A DNA stretch of 64,000 nucleotides, taken from the NCBI GenBank assembly GCA_018242215.1, contig JAFECG010000019.1, positions 372,001 through 436,000 on the forward strand, written 5' to 3'. Every line of letters begins with the position of its first letter. The stretch's first letter is position 1. The stretch comes from Pseudomonadota bacterium (GTDB lineage Bacteria > Pseudomonadota > Alphaproteobacteria > Rhizobiales > Hyphomicrobiaceae). The position numbers and the translations under genes are program-made. Below the pieces are notes generated by a model. The model did no database searches, was not told where the DNA came from, and saw only the letters and a program-made list of their open reading frames with translations. This document shows positions 38,550 to 47,224 of the stretch, piece by piece.

Positions 38550-39265
38550 TGATCAAAGCGGCCGCTGCTCCCGAGATCGTTCTGTTGCCGGGTCTGGACG
38601 GCACAGGAGATCTTTTCGATCGCGTGGCTCAACGGCTTGCGCCGGAACTGACAGTCACGATCGTCCGCTATCCGCAGGATCCAATGCTCGGATATGCAGG
38701 CTACGCGGAGCTGGTGCGCAAGGTGATCGGGAATAGGAACGTGTTTCTTTTGGGAGAATCCTTCTCCGGGCCGGTCGCCATTATCGTCGCGACGCAGCTC
38801 AAACGCCAGATCCAGGGCGTTGTTCTCGCGGCGACGTTTGTCAAAAGCCCCTGGCCCGGGTTTATCCTCCGGCGCGCGACGCACATCGATCCGCAAAAGA
38901 CGCCATCGAGGCTCAGGGATGCCATCCTGATGGGGCCTTATGGTGATCCGGAACTCGTGAGAAAGGTCGACGAAATTGTTCGCACACTGTCTCGTTCCGT
39001 TCGGAATGCGCGTATCCGAGCCATCGCAGAAGTGGACGTCCGCGCCGATTTTGCGCGCCTCACCTGTCCAGTTCTCGTGCTTCATGGTCGTGGCGACTGG
39101 CTTGTACGCAAGTCGCCGATGCAGAAAGCGGTTTGCGAAAAGGGGAGGACACGGATGATCATCATCCCTGGTGCTCACATGCTATTGCAAACCCGGCCGG
39201 CCGAGGCAGCGGCCGAGATCATTCATTTCGCCAAGTCGTCCGCGGAGGCACATTATGAAGCTTGA
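38549..39265 (+). CDS. alpha/beta hydrolase
   Basis: 238 residues. IVLLPGLDGTGDLFDRV is the oxyanion-hole segment and LLGESFSGPVA the nucleophile elbow (Ser about 72). LVLHGRGDWLVR supplies the acid and GAHMLLQ the catalytic His. No signal peptide. The start overlaps the zinc-ribbon stop, and the stop overlaps mtnA by 11 bases, so it is embedded in the methylthioadenosine salvage unit. The substrate is unknown; a thioester, lactone or ester linked to the pathway is a guess. Confidence 0.82.
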   Translation: MIKAAAAPEIVLLPGLDGTGDLFDRVAQRLAPELTVTIVRYPQDPMLGYAGYAELVRKVIGNRNVFLLGESFSGPVAIIVATQLKRQIQGVVLAATFVKSPWPGFILRRATHIDPQKTPSRLRDAILMGPYGDPELVRKVDEIVRTLSRSVRNARIRAIAEVDVRADFARLTCPVLVLHGRGDWLVRKSPMQKAVCEKGRTRMIIIPGAHMLLQTRPAEAAAEIIHFAKSSAEAHYEA

Positions 39266-40355
39266 CGGTGTGCCCTCGCGCACGATCTGGCTCGAGAGCG
39301 ACGGGTGGTCCGTCGGGATCGTCGACCAGACGCGCCTGCCGCACGAGGTGACGCAGCCGACGCTCCGGACCATCGAGGATGCGGCGCGCGCCATCAAGAC
39401 GATGCAAGTGCGTGGGGCGCCGCTGATCGGGGTGATGGCCGCCTATGGCGTGGCGCTCGCGATGCGCACGGATGCTTCTGACGCGAACCTCGAACGTGCC
39501 GTGACATTTCTCGGTGCGCAGCGGCCGACGGCTGTCAATCTGCGCTGGGCGCTGGACGACCTTCGGACGACGCTCGCTCCGTTCGCCCCCAGCGTGCGCG
39601 CCGCGGCTGCTTACGCGCGCGCGGCCGAGCTTGCGGAGGAGGATATCGAGACGTGCCGCCAGATCGGCGTCAACGGACTTGCATTAATCAAGGAGATCGC
39701 TGCGAAGAAAGGCGGCCGTCCGGTCAATGTGCTGACCCATTGCAACGCAGGCTGGCTCGCATGCGTCGACTGGGGGACCGCGACATCTCCGATCTATCAT
39801 GCGCATGACGCCGGAATTCCGATCCATGTCTGGGTCGACGAAACCCGGCCGCGCAATCAGGGCGCAGCGCTGACGGCATTCGAGCTTCTTCAGCACGGCG
39901 TTCCGCACAGTCTGATCGTCGACAATGCGGGTGGTCATTTCATGCAGCAGGGTGAGGTCGATCTTGTTATCGTCGGAACGGATCGGGTAACCGCGAATGG
40001 CGATGTCGCGAACAAGATCGGCACATATCTCAAAGCGCTTGCCGCGCGCGACACTGGCGTGCCGTTCTACGTCGCGCTTCCCTTTTCGACGATCGACTGG
40101 TGCACGAAAAAGGGCAGTGATATTCCGATCGAAGAACGCGGCGAAGACGAAGTTCTGCGCGTGCAAGGACGATTGTCGGACGGGAGCGTTGCGTCCGTCC
40201 TGATATCGGCCGAGGGTACGCATGCGCGTAATCCGGCGTTCGACGTGACGCCGGCGCGGCTCGTCACAGGGTTCATCACAGAACGCGGCATCTGCGCGGC
40301 GTCACGCGAGGGTCTTTTATCGCTCTATCCCGAAAAAACGAGCGCGGCGGCGTGA
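39255..40355 (+). CDS. mtnA: S-methyl-5-thioribose-1-phosphate isomerase
   Basis: 366 residues from the ATG at 39255 (GGAGG upstream). eIF2B-like isomerase motifs: RTIEDAARAIKTMQVRGAPLIG, NVLTHCNAGWLACVDWGTATSP (catalytic Cys), VDETRPRNQGAALTAFEL and VIVGTDRVTANGDVANKIGTY (catalytic Asp). It converts methylthioribose-1-phosphate to methylthioribulose-1-phosphate. It overlaps the hydrolase upstream and lies four bases before the aldolase. Confidence 0.96.
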   Translation: MKLDGVPSRTIWLESDGWSVGIVDQTRLPHEVTQPTLRTIEDAARAIKTMQVRGAPLIGVMAAYGVALAMRTDASDANLERAVTFLGAQRPTAVNLRWALDDLRTTLAPFAPSVRAAAAYARAAELAEEDIETCRQIGVNGLALIKEIAAKKGGRPVNVLTHCNAGWLACVDWGTATSPIYHAHDAGIPIHVWVDETRPRNQGAALTAFELLQHGVPHSLIVDNAGGHFMQQGEVDLVIVGTDRVTANGDVANKIGTYLKALAARDTGVPFYVALPFSTIDWCTKKGSDIPIEERGEDEVLRVQGRLSDGSVASVLISAEGTHARNPAFDVTPARLVTGFITERGICAASREGLLSLYPEKTSAAA

Positions 40356-40359
40356 GCGC

Positions 40360-41040
40360 GTGAAACAGCCAAGCGAGAAAGCGCTGCGAAAAGACATCAT
40401 CGCCACGGCGCTGACGATGAGCCGTTCGGGATTGTCGCCCGGGCGATCGGGAAACGTCTCGTGCCGCTTCAAGGACGGGATGCTGATCACGCCGACAGGC
40501 AAGCGATATGAAGATACGGAGCCCGATGACATCGTCTTCGTGACACTCGACGGACGCGTGCCGGACGGTCAACGCAAGCCTTCAAGCGAATGGCAGTTTC
40601 ATCTTTCCGCGTACCGCGCGCGTCCCGACCGGAGCGCGCTCGTACATACGCACTCGACGCATGCGACCGTGCTTGCATGCGCGCACCGACCGATCCCGGC
40701 GTTTCATTACATGGTCGGCGTCGCTGGCGGCAACGACATTCCCTGCGTACCTTATGCGACGTTTGGGACGGAGGAACTGGCGGAGTATGTTGCCGTCGGT
40801 CTTCGCGAACGCGACGCGTGCCTCATGGCCAATCATGGCCAGATCGCCTGCGGGACTTCGCTGGCGCACGCGCTTGAACTCGCGCTTGAAGTGGAAGTCT
40901 TGTCGGAACAGTATTACAAACTACTTGTCCTTGGTGAGGCCCACGTTCTCGATGAAGATGAGATGGCCCGGATTGCCGAACGGTTTAAAGCGTATGGCAG
41001 GAATGCGGAGCTAAATCAGAACGCCCATAGAAAGGGCTGA
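40360..41040 (+). CDS. class II (FucA-type) aldolase, probable methylthioribulose-1-phosphate aldolase
   Basis: 226 residues from a GTG four bases after mtnA. Class II aldolase motifs: SPGRSGNVSCRF, MLITPTGKRYE, KPSSEWQFHL (Glu base), the zinc-site VHTHSTHATVLA, and MANHGQIA with the third His. MtnB dehydratase belongs to the same fold, but the rest of the universal pathway (mtnC/E2P enolase, mtnD) is absent here, and the sequence reads like fuculose-phosphate aldolases. Next to mtnA and mtnP this suggests the DHAP-shunt enzyme Ald2, which yields dihydroxyacetone phosphate and methylthioacetaldehyde. MtnB remains possible. Confidence 0.85.
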   Translation: MKQPSEKALRKDIIATALTMSRSGLSPGRSGNVSCRFKDGMLITPTGKRYEDTEPDDIVFVTLDGRVPDGQRKPSSEWQFHLSAYRARPDRSALVHTHSTHATVLACAHRPIPAFHYMVGVAGGNDIPCVPYATFGTEELAEYVAVGLRERDACLMANHGQIACGTSLAHALELALEVEVLSEQYYKLLVLGEAHVLDEDEMARIAERFKAYGRNAELNQNAHRKG

Positions 41041-41066
41041 TCGCCCCATAAAGGGGTGCTGGCACG

Positions 41067-41087
41067 ATAAGATTGTCTTATAAGATT
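41067..41087. promoter_or_regulatory. candidate LysR/OxyR-type operator before katA
   Basis: A perfect dyad ATAAGA-TTG-TCTTAT (41067-41081) with T-N11-A geometry is followed by a direct repeat of ATAAGATT (41067-41074 and 41080-41087). It lies 78-98 bases upstream of the catalase start, a sensible place for an activator such as OxyR. Confidence 0.4.
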
Positions 41088-41164
41088 TTCCTGAAGATTC
41101 GATTGGTCGATTAACTTTTTCTGATCTTAGGTCTCTTCGGTTTCCTCCAGGAAGGACGATCACA

Positions 41165-42673
41165 ATGACCGATACCACGAAACTCACAACATCGGCCGGG
41201 GCACCGGTTCCTGACAATCAGAATTCGCTATCAGCGGGACCGCGCGGGCCTTTGCTGATGCAGGACTATCAGCTCATTGAAAAACTCGCGCATCAGAACC
41301 GCGAGCGCATTCCGGAGCGCACGGTGCATGCGAAGGGCTGGGGTGCATACGGCACACTGACGATCACCGGAGACATTTCGAAATACACGAAAGCCAAGGC
41401 TTTGCAGCCGGGCGCGAAGACCGACATGATCGCACGCTTCTCGACGGTGGCGGGTGAACTCGGTGCGGCCGACGCCGAGCGCGACGTTCGCGGTTTTGCC
41501 CTCAAATTCTACACGAGCGAGGGCAACTGGGATCTCGTCGGCAATAACACGCCGGTATTCTTCGTTCGCGATCCGATGAAGTTCCCCGATTTCATCCACA
41601 CGCAGAAACGTCACCCGAAAACCAACATGCGCTCACCCACCGCGATGTGGGATTTCTGGTCGCTCTCTCCCGAGAGTCTGCATCAGGTGACGATCCTGAT
41701 GTCGGATCGTGGTTTGCCGGTCGGCGTCCGGAACATGAACGGCTATGGTTCGCATACCTACTCGTTCATCAATGCCAACAACGAGCGCTTCTGGGTCAAA
41801 TTCCACTTCAAGACACTGCAGGGCCATAAGCATTGGACCAACGGAGAAGCGACCGAGATCGTCGGCCACACGCGGGAGTCGACGCAGGAAGATCTGTTCA
41901 CGGCGATTGAAAGCGGTGATTTCCCGAAGTGGAAAATGCAGGTCCAGATCATGCCGGAGGCCGAGGCTGACAAGCATTGGTACAATCCATTCGATCTGAC
42001 AAAGGTGTGGCCGCACGCCGATTATCCGCCGATCGATGTCGGCATTCTGGAATTGAACCGCAATCCGGAGAACTATTTCGCGGAAATCGAGCAGGCGGCG
42101 TTCTCGCCGTCGAACATCGTGCCGGGAATCGGATATTCGCCCGATAAGATGCTGCAGGCCCGCGTCTTCTCTTACGCCGACGCGCACCGCTATCGCCTTG
42201 GCACGCACTACGAGCATCTGCCGGTGAACGCCGCCCGCTGCCCCGTTCATAACTATCACAAGGACGGTCCGATGCGGTTCTTCGCTGCGGAGACAGGCAA
42301 TGCGGACGCTTACTACGAGCCGAACTCCTTTAACGGCCCAGTGGAAGACAAGTCGGCCGCCGAGCCGCCGCTCAAGATCTCCGGCGATGCCGAGCGCTAC
42401 AATCACCGCGACGGCAACGACGACTACCGGCAGGTGACGGCGCTCTTCAATCTGTTCAACAAGGATCAGAAGGCGCGGCTTTTCTCAAATGTCGCCGAGG
42501 CGATGTGGGGCATCCCTGATTTCATCATCGAGCGTCAGCTCGGGCATTTCAGGAAGGTGCATCCGGATTACGAAACGGGCGTGCGGGCCGCGCTCGATCA
42601 CATGACGCGATGGAAAGCTTCAGAGACGGCGCAGCAGCAGAAGATGCCGCAAGGCGCCGAAGCCGCGGAATAG
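41165..42673 (+). CDS. katA: monofunctional haem catalase
   Basis: 502 residues, small-subunit catalase size. The catalytic His is H55 in [10 protein letters not shown] and the distal Asn about 128 is in GNNTPVFF. The proximal haem ligand is Y337 in [14 protein letters not shown]. The NADPH-region sequence HYEHLPVN is present. Most relatives have a small residue where Trp59 stands. No signal peptide, so cytosolic. CAGGAAGG precedes the ATG. A strong terminator follows, so it is monocistronic. Confidence 0.97.
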   Translation: MTDTTKLTTSAGAPVPDNQNSLSAGPRGPLLMQDYQLIEKLAHQNRERIPERTVHAKGWGAYGTLTITGDISKYTKAKALQPGAKTDMIARFSTVAGELGAADAERDVRGFALKFYTSEGNWDLVGNNTPVFFVRDPMKFPDFIHTQKRHPKTNMRSPTAMWDFWSLSPESLHQVTILMSDRGLPVGVRNMNGYGSHTYSFINANNERFWVKFHFKTLQGHKHWTNGEATEIVGHTRESTQEDLFTAIESGDFPKWKMQVQIMPEAEADKHWYNPFDLTKVWPHADYPPIDVGILELNRNPENYFAEIEQAAFSPSNIVPGIGYSPDKMLQARVFSYADAHRYRLGTHYEHLPVNAARCPVHNYHKDGPMRFFAAETGNADAYYEPNSFNGPVEDKSAAEPPLKISGDAERYNHRDGNDDYRQVTALFNLFNKDQKARLFSNVAEAMWGIPDFIIERQLGHFRKVHPDYETGVRAALDHMTRWKASETAQQQKMPQGAEAAE

Positions 42674-42700
42674 CCGCAACGGCCACGACGACAAAAGAAG

Positions 42701-42728
42701 AGGGCCCTGCGCATGTGGGGCCTTTTTT
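42701..42728 (+). terminator. katA rho-independent terminator
   Basis: An AGGGCCC/GGGCCTT stem with one G-U pair is followed by a T6 run, 28 bases after the catalase stop. Confidence 0.85.
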
Positions 42729-42865
42729 ATTGCCTGCATGAGTGACGTGGCAATCTATAAATCTCGTCGAAGTGGTTCGGCATTCCACGCATCCGCAAGC
42801 TCATGCAACTTCTGAACTGTTCGCGCGTTGCAATGGCGGCGCCCAGCAAAAGAAGGAGAGCTCCC

Positions 42866-43168
42866 ATGCCGAGAGGCGACAAATCAAGTTACACGAGCAA
42901 ACAGAAACGGAAAGCCGAGCACATCGAAGACGGCTACGAGAAGCGCGGCGTCGGAAAAAAGGAATCGGAGCGGCGCGCGTGGGCCACCGTTAACAAGGAG
43001 AGTGGCGGCGGCAAAAAAAGCGGTTCCGGCCGCGGAAAGAAAGGAACGCACGTATCGTCCCGGCGTGGTGGGCAGATCGGTGGCAAGGCAGCAGCATCAA
43101 GGCCAGCGGCTGCACGCAGTGCATCAGCCCGTAAGGCCGCTGCGACGCGTAAACGGCGCGGACATTGA
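42866..43168 (+). CDS. small basic protein (family often labelled plasmid stabilization protein)
   Basis: 100 residues with an AGAAGGAGAG ribosome binding site. Residues 1-45 (MPRGDKSSYTSKQKRKAEHI, EKRGVGKKESERRAWATVNK) are a conserved basic helical segment. The remainder is Gly/Lys/Ser/Ala-rich (GGGKKSGSGRGKKG, AAARSASARKAAATRKRR) and histone-H1-like. The label is historical and no toxin or partition function is shown. It converges with the DUF3297 gene with nine bases between. Confidence 0.75.
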   Translation: MPRGDKSSYTSKQKRKAEHIEDGYEKRGVGKKESERRAWATVNKESGGGKKSGSGRGKKGTHVSSRRGGQIGGKAAASRPAAARSASARKAAATRKRRGH

Positions 43169-43177
43169 GCCTTTCGA

Positions 43178-43417
43178 TCAAGCGCCCCTGACGTACGGCT
43201 CGACCTTGCCTTTGAGCTTCAGCGTCATGGGCCGCCCCATCCGGTCCTTCGCGTTTCCTGCCGCAACGCGGATCCAGCCCTCGCTGACACAGTACTCCTC
43301 GACGTTCGACTTCTCGACGCCGTTGAAGCGGATGCCGATATCGCGCTTCAAGATGTCCTCATCAAAAAAGGGGCTTTTGGGATCGTTGCAAAGACGGTCA
43401 GGCAGTTGATCGGCCAT
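43178..43417 (-). CDS. DUF3297 family protein
   Basis: 79 residues from the ATG at 43417. The sequence fits DUF3297 along its length: LPDRLCNDPKSPFFDEDIL, DIGIRFNGVEKSNVEEYC, SEGWIRVAAGNAKDRMGRP and TLKLKGKVEPYV. Typically short and glutathione-peroxidase-gene-like in old annotations, but with no proven function. It follows ychF by 16 bases, so it is the last gene of the rplY-pth-ychF unit. Confidence 0.88.
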   Translation of the reverse strand: MADQLPDRLCNDPKSPFFDEDILKRDIGIRFNGVEKSNVEEYCVSEGWIRVAAGNAKDRMGRPMTLKLKGKVEPYVRGA

Positions 43418-43433
43418 TATTCGTTCGTCCTGG

Positions 43434-44531
43434 TCAGTTTGCGAAACGAAAGTGCATGACGTCGCCGTCCTGGACGACGTACTCCTTGCCTTCGAGACGC
43501 ATTTTTCCGGCCTCTTTAGCACCCGTTTCGCCGTTCCCCGCAACATAATCGTCATATGCGATCGTCTCGGCGCGGATGAAGCCTTTTTCGAAGTCGGTAT
43601 GGATGACGCCTGCGGCTTGCGGGGCTTTGGTGCCCCGTGTGATCGTCCAGGCGCGGGCTTCTTTGGGTCCGACCGTAAAATAGGTCACAAGGTCGAGAAG
43701 CGAATAGCCAGCACGGATCAGACGGTTGAGCCCCGGTTCATCGAGACCCATTTCGGCGAGGAAGGCGTCACGGTCTTCGGGGGCGAGGCCCGAGAACTCG
43801 CTTTCAATCTTCGCTGAAATGATGACGACCGCAGCGCCTTCAGCCTTCGCGCGCTCTTCCACCTGCTTCGAATATGCATTGCCGTCGGCTGCGGAAGCTT
43901 CTTCGACATTGCAGACATAGACGACGGGTTTCGACGTCAACAGTTGGAGCGCGCGGAAGGCGGGCGTTTCTTCCGCCGTCATTTTGGCGAGGCGCGCCGG
44001 TTTGCCTTCGCGCAATAGAAGCAACGGCTTCTCCATCACCGCATATTGCGCCTTCGCTTCCTTATCTCCCGTCTTGGCTTTCTTCTCGATCTGAGCGATG
44101 CGCTTTTCGAGGCTTTCGAGATCGGCCAGCATCAATTCGGTTTCGACGACGTCGGCATCGGCCAAGGGATCGATGCGGTTTTCGACATGGGTGATGTCTT
44201 CGTCGACGAAGCAACGCAGCACGTATGCGACGGCATCGACCTCGCGGATGTGCGAGAGAAACTTGTTACCGAGGCCTTCGCCTTTCGATGCGCCGCGGAC
44301 CAGGCCCGCGATGTCGACGAACGTCAGGCGTGTCGGAATGATTTCCTTGCTGCCTGCAATCTTCGCAAGCGTGTCGAGGCGGGGATCGGGAACCGCCACC
44401 TCACCGACGTTCGGTTCGATTGTGCAGAAAGGATAGTTGGCTGCCTCGGCCTGCGCAGTCTGTGTCAGCGCATTGAAGAGGGTTGACTTGCCGACGTTCG
44501 GCAAGCCGACGATGCCGCATTTGAAGCCCAT
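43434..44531 (-). CDS. ychF: redox-regulated ATPase YchF (Obg family)
   Basis: 365 residues. G1 is GIVGLPNVGKSTLFNALT, followed by FVDIAGLVRGASKGEGLGNKFL (G3) and, in place of NKxD, a variant consistent with ATP rather than GTP use. The C-terminal TGS domain ends GKEYVVQDGDVMHFRF. The protein binds ribosomes and represses the oxidative-stress response in E. coli. It lies downstream of pth, the usual bacterial neighbour. Confidence 0.97.
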   Translation of the reverse strand: MGFKCGIVGLPNVGKSTLFNALTQTAQAEAANYPFCTIEPNVGEVAVPDPRLDTLAKIAGSKEIIPTRLTFVDIAGLVRGASKGEGLGNKFLSHIREVDAVAYVLRCFVDEDITHVENRIDPLADADVVETELMLADLESLEKRIAQIEKKAKTGDKEAKAQYAVMEKPLLLLREGKPARLAKMTAEETPAFRALQLLTSKPVVYVCNVEEASAADGNAYSKQVEERAKAEGAAVVIISAKIESEFSGLAPEDRDAFLAEMGLDEPGLNRLIRAGYSLLDLVTYFTVGPKEARAWTITRGTKAPQAAGVIHTDFEKGFIRAETIAYDDYVAGNGETGAKEAGKMRLEGKEYVVQDGDVMHFRFAN

Positions 44532-44624
44532 GGTGGGGAAATATCCGTTGAGGTTGTGGTTCGTGGGTTAAGGGAGCGGAGGCTCAATGTGAAGCCTTAT
44601 CGGCGCAATCTGCGGCCCTATGGC

Positions 44625-45350
44625 TCACTGCTGGAATTTCGTAAAGGCAAACGTCGAATAGCGTGAGGGTGCCGGCAAATTCGTGGTGCCGGACATCGCA
44701 TCGGCGAGAGCCTCGGAAATATGCGTCCCGTCGTCCGCCTGACGCACAGCGATGACGATGAATGGCCGTTGCCAGCTCGTATCGGAATCTTCGCAGTCGG
44801 TGCACGGATCGACATAGCGGCCGAGGTTCAGCGTCCACATCGGTACTCGGGCGCCGAGCGCTTGCCGCACCCATTGTGCGGTGCGGATCGCGCGCAGGCC
44901 GCCGCGCTGCTCTTCACGCGCAACATCGCCCTCCTGGCTCGCAAGCCCGACAGCGATTAAGCCGCGCGCGGAACCCAGTCCCTCGCGAAGCTGCGGCGCC
45001 AAAACCTCGTTCTGGATTTGGTCGGGGGACAGCCGGCGATCGTTCTTTTCGAGTTCCGTCGTCGAGCCGCGGACCCAGCCGTAGTCTTTCGTCAACACGA
45101 CGACATCGAAGAGCGCATGGCGGCCGGCGCGATCCTCGCCTTCAATGGGAAATACCAGAGTGCGATCGTTCCAGCGTTTTACGATAATCCGGCGGACGCC
45201 GGACTTGTCTTTGGCATTCGACAGATAGGCGTCCCAGGCGACGCTGCCAAAGACCGCGATGGTGAACAGAAGGATGAACGTGCCGGCGAGCAGGTCAAAA
45301 AGAGAGCGAGAATTCACGTCTCTTCGTCCGTCTTCCTGATACTCGGACAT
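44625..45350 (-). CDS. hypothetical single-span membrane protein
   Basis: 241 residues. A short cytosolic N-terminus (MSEYQEDGRRDVNSR) precedes one membrane helix (about 17-39) and a soluble domain of about 200 residues. Two close cysteines occur in YVDPCTDCEDSD, suggesting a metal site or disulfide. No family is recognised. It starts 32 bases after pth and precedes ychF by 93 bases on the same strand. Confidence 0.65.
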   Translation of the reverse strand: MSEYQEDGRRDVNSRSLFDLLAGTFILLFTIAVFGSVAWDAYLSNAKDKSGVRRIIVKRWNDRTLVFPIEGEDRAGRHALFDVVVLTKDYGWVRGSTTELEKNDRRLSPDQIQNEVLAPQLREGLGSARGLIAVGLASQEGDVAREEQRGGLRAIRTAQWVRQALGARVPMWTLNLGRYVDPCTDCEDSDTSWQRPFIVIAVRQADDGTHISEALADAMSGTTNLPAPSRYSTFAFTKFQQ

Positions 45351-45382
45351 CAGCTGATCCCACTCATCACGACTGTAGACGG

Positions 45383-46123
45383 CTAGTCGTTTCCGTCACT
45401 CGATTTTCGCGCGCCGAGCCATTTTTTCAAGTTCTCGGCGAGAGCGGATTGGCGTTTCGACGCCCGTTCACCTGCGGGGTGTGGCCCCGATGCCTTCGGA
45501 GGCCGTGGGGTCTCTTTAGGAGCGGGGTCCGATTTGCGCGAGGGCGTTTCAGGTTCTTCCTGCGTAAAGCGTGCGACGTCGCTGAGAAAACGTGCGTCAT
45601 CGCCTTTGGCGAGATAGGGCGCGGCATCGGCAACAGCATCAAGCAGCGCCCCGACCCATTCGCGGTCCGATTTCGCGAAATCGTTCAGCACGTGATAGAT
45701 CACGACGTCTTTCGAACCAGGATGTCCGATGCCGAGGCGGACGCGCTTGTAGTCATTTTCGATGTGCGCCGTGATCGAACGCAGGCCATTGTGACCGGCG
45801 TTGCCGCCTCCGGTTTTGACCTTCACCTTGCCGGGTGTGAGGTCCAGCTCGTCGTGGAATACATAGATGTCGGAAAGCGGGATCTTGAGAAAGCGCTGCG
45901 CTTCGCCAACGGCGCGGCCACTCTCGTTCATGTACGTTTCCGGCTTCAGAAGCGTGACGCGTTCGCCGCCGAGCGAGCCTTCCGAAATGACACCTTGAAA
46001 CTTCTTGCGCCAGGGGCCGAAGCCGTTGCGCTCAGCGATGCGGTCGACCGCCATGAAGCCGATATTGTGGCGATTGGCGCGATATTTCTCGCCTGGATTC
46101 CCAAGTCCAACAAAGAGCTTCAT
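45383..46123 (-). CDS. pth: peptidyl-tRNA hydrolase with C-terminal extension
   Basis: 246 residues from the ATG at 46123 ([20 protein letters not shown]); the frame to 46225 is an artefact. The catalytic His is H19, with Asn in NRHNIGF, Asp in [11 protein letters not shown] and [14 protein letters not shown]. The catalytic domain ends near residue 190. A further 55 residues, rich in Pro, Lys and Glu ([20 protein letters not shown]), form a disordered tail ending in a basic helix. It frees tRNA from peptidyl-tRNA dropped by ribosomes. It lies after rplY. Confidence 0.95.
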   Translation of the reverse strand: MKLFVGLGNPGEKYRANRHNIGFMAVDRIAERNGFGPWRKKFQGVISEGSLGGERVTLLKPETYMNESGRAVGEAQRFLKIPLSDIYVFHDELDLTPGKVKVKTGGGNAGHNGLRSITAHIENDYKRVRLGIGHPGSKDVVIYHVLNDFAKSDREWVGALLDAVADAAPYLAKGDDARFLSDVARFTQEEPETPSRKSDPAPKETPRPPKASGPHPAGERASKRQSALAENLKKWLGARKSSDGND

Positions 46124-46153
46124 TTCAATCGCCCCATCCGACTTTTCTCCGGG

Positions 46154-46172
46154 GAGCCGGCCGGAAGGCGCA
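46154..46172. repeat. dispersed intergenic GC-rich repeat, copy B
   Basis: Identical 19-mer to that at 17104-17122, here between pth and rplY. Confidence 0.6.
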
Positions 46173-46214
46173 AGGCATGATCGGGCCAGTCGCGGGATGC
46201 ACCGTTCCAAGTAG

Positions 46215-46248
46215 AACCGGCGCAATCTTAAGATTGCGCCGGTTTTTT
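46215..46248 (+). terminator. perfect 15-bp palindrome with T run
   Basis: AACCGGCGCAATCTT is followed directly by its exact complement and then four more T on the plus strand. The T run faces rightward, yet both flanking genes (pth and rplY) are read leftward. For the leftward rplY transcript the hairpin is present but only a weak U run follows. Confidence 0.75.
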
Positions 46249-46254
46249 CTGTTG

Positions 46255-46956
46255 TTACTTCTTCGCGCCGGGCTTGGCGGCTGCGGCAGCCGGAGCGGCT
46301 TTGGCCCCAGCAGCGGGGGCGGCGGCCTTCGCGTCGGCAGCGGGTGCCGCGGCGGCTTCCGTCGTTGCAGCGGCGGCTTCGTCGTCGCCCTTCAGCGCGC
46401 CCGCGATCGTTGCGATCGTGAAGTCGCGGTTCTTAATGACGGGCGTGACGCCTTCCGGCATTGCAACAGCCGAGACGTGGATCGAGCGGCCGATCTCCAT
46501 GCCTTCGAGGTTGATCTCGAAAAAGCGCGGGATCTTGTCATAAGGACAATACACCTCAACCTCGTGGCGCACGATGTTGAGCACGCCGCCGCGCTTCAGG
46601 CCCGGAGATAGAGATTCGTTGACGAAATGCATCGGGATCGCGACGCGGATGACGCCGTCCTTCCCGACGCGCTGGAAATCGACGTGCAGCGGCGTATCGC
46701 GGACGGGGTCGACCTGCACGTCGCGGGCGAGCACGATGTGCTTCTTGCCCTCGACATCAAGCTCGATCGCGGTCGACGTGAAGTGGCCACGCAGAACCTG
46801 CTTCCAGAGCTCGTTGTATTCGAGGCTGATCGTTTCGGGGGTTTCCTGGTTGCCGTAGATGACGGCAGGCACATTTCCTTCGCGGCGAGCTTGGCGTGCG
46901 GCCCCCTTGCCGGCACGCGGGCGCGCCGTCGCCTTGAGCGTAATCAGCTCAGACAT
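46255..46956 (-). CDS. rplY: 50S ribosomal protein L25/general stress protein Ctc
   Basis: 233 residues with a CGGAGACG ribosome binding site. The N-terminal L25 domain ([35 protein letters not shown]) binds 5S rRNA. The C-terminal TL5-type beta domain has [20 protein letters not shown] and [16 protein letters not shown]. The last 50 residues are an Ala-rich low-complexity tail ending in KPGAKK. It is the first gene of the leftward rplY-pth-ychF unit. Confidence 0.95.
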   Translation of the reverse strand: MSELITLKATARPRAGKGAARQARREGNVPAVIYGNQETPETISLEYNELWKQVLRGHFTSTAIELDVEGKKHIVLARDVQVDPVRDTPLHVDFQRVGKDGVIRVAIPMHFVNESLSPGLKRGGVLNIVRHEVEVYCPYDKIPRFFEINLEGMEIGRSIHVSAVAMPEGVTPVIKNRDFTIATIAGALKGDDEAAAATTEAAAAPAADAKAAAPAAGAKAAPAAAAAKPGAKK

Positions 46957-47224
46957 GGCATCGTCTCCGAGTGTTAAAGGCTCCGCTGCCTATCAGAAGA
47001 GCCAAAAGCCGCTTGCCGGCCTCCAAGGGTGCCGGGCGGCGTCTCAGGAATATCTTCATGAGATGGCGCGTGTATACCCGGGGTTGACGGGACACGCAAC
47101 GGCTGTGAAAGACCAGGGGGAGAGCCTGAATACTTGGGCATACTGGAAAGTTGCCGAGAAAATCAGCATATTAAGGGACGATTTACAGAATCCCGATTGC
47201 AGCTTGCAATTCTGGGTGGTGGAG

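Noticed and set aside
39171..39254. Longer N-terminus for mtnA
   Set aside because: The added residues fall inside the hydrolase gene and do not match MtnA. The ATG at 39255 has GGAGG upstream.
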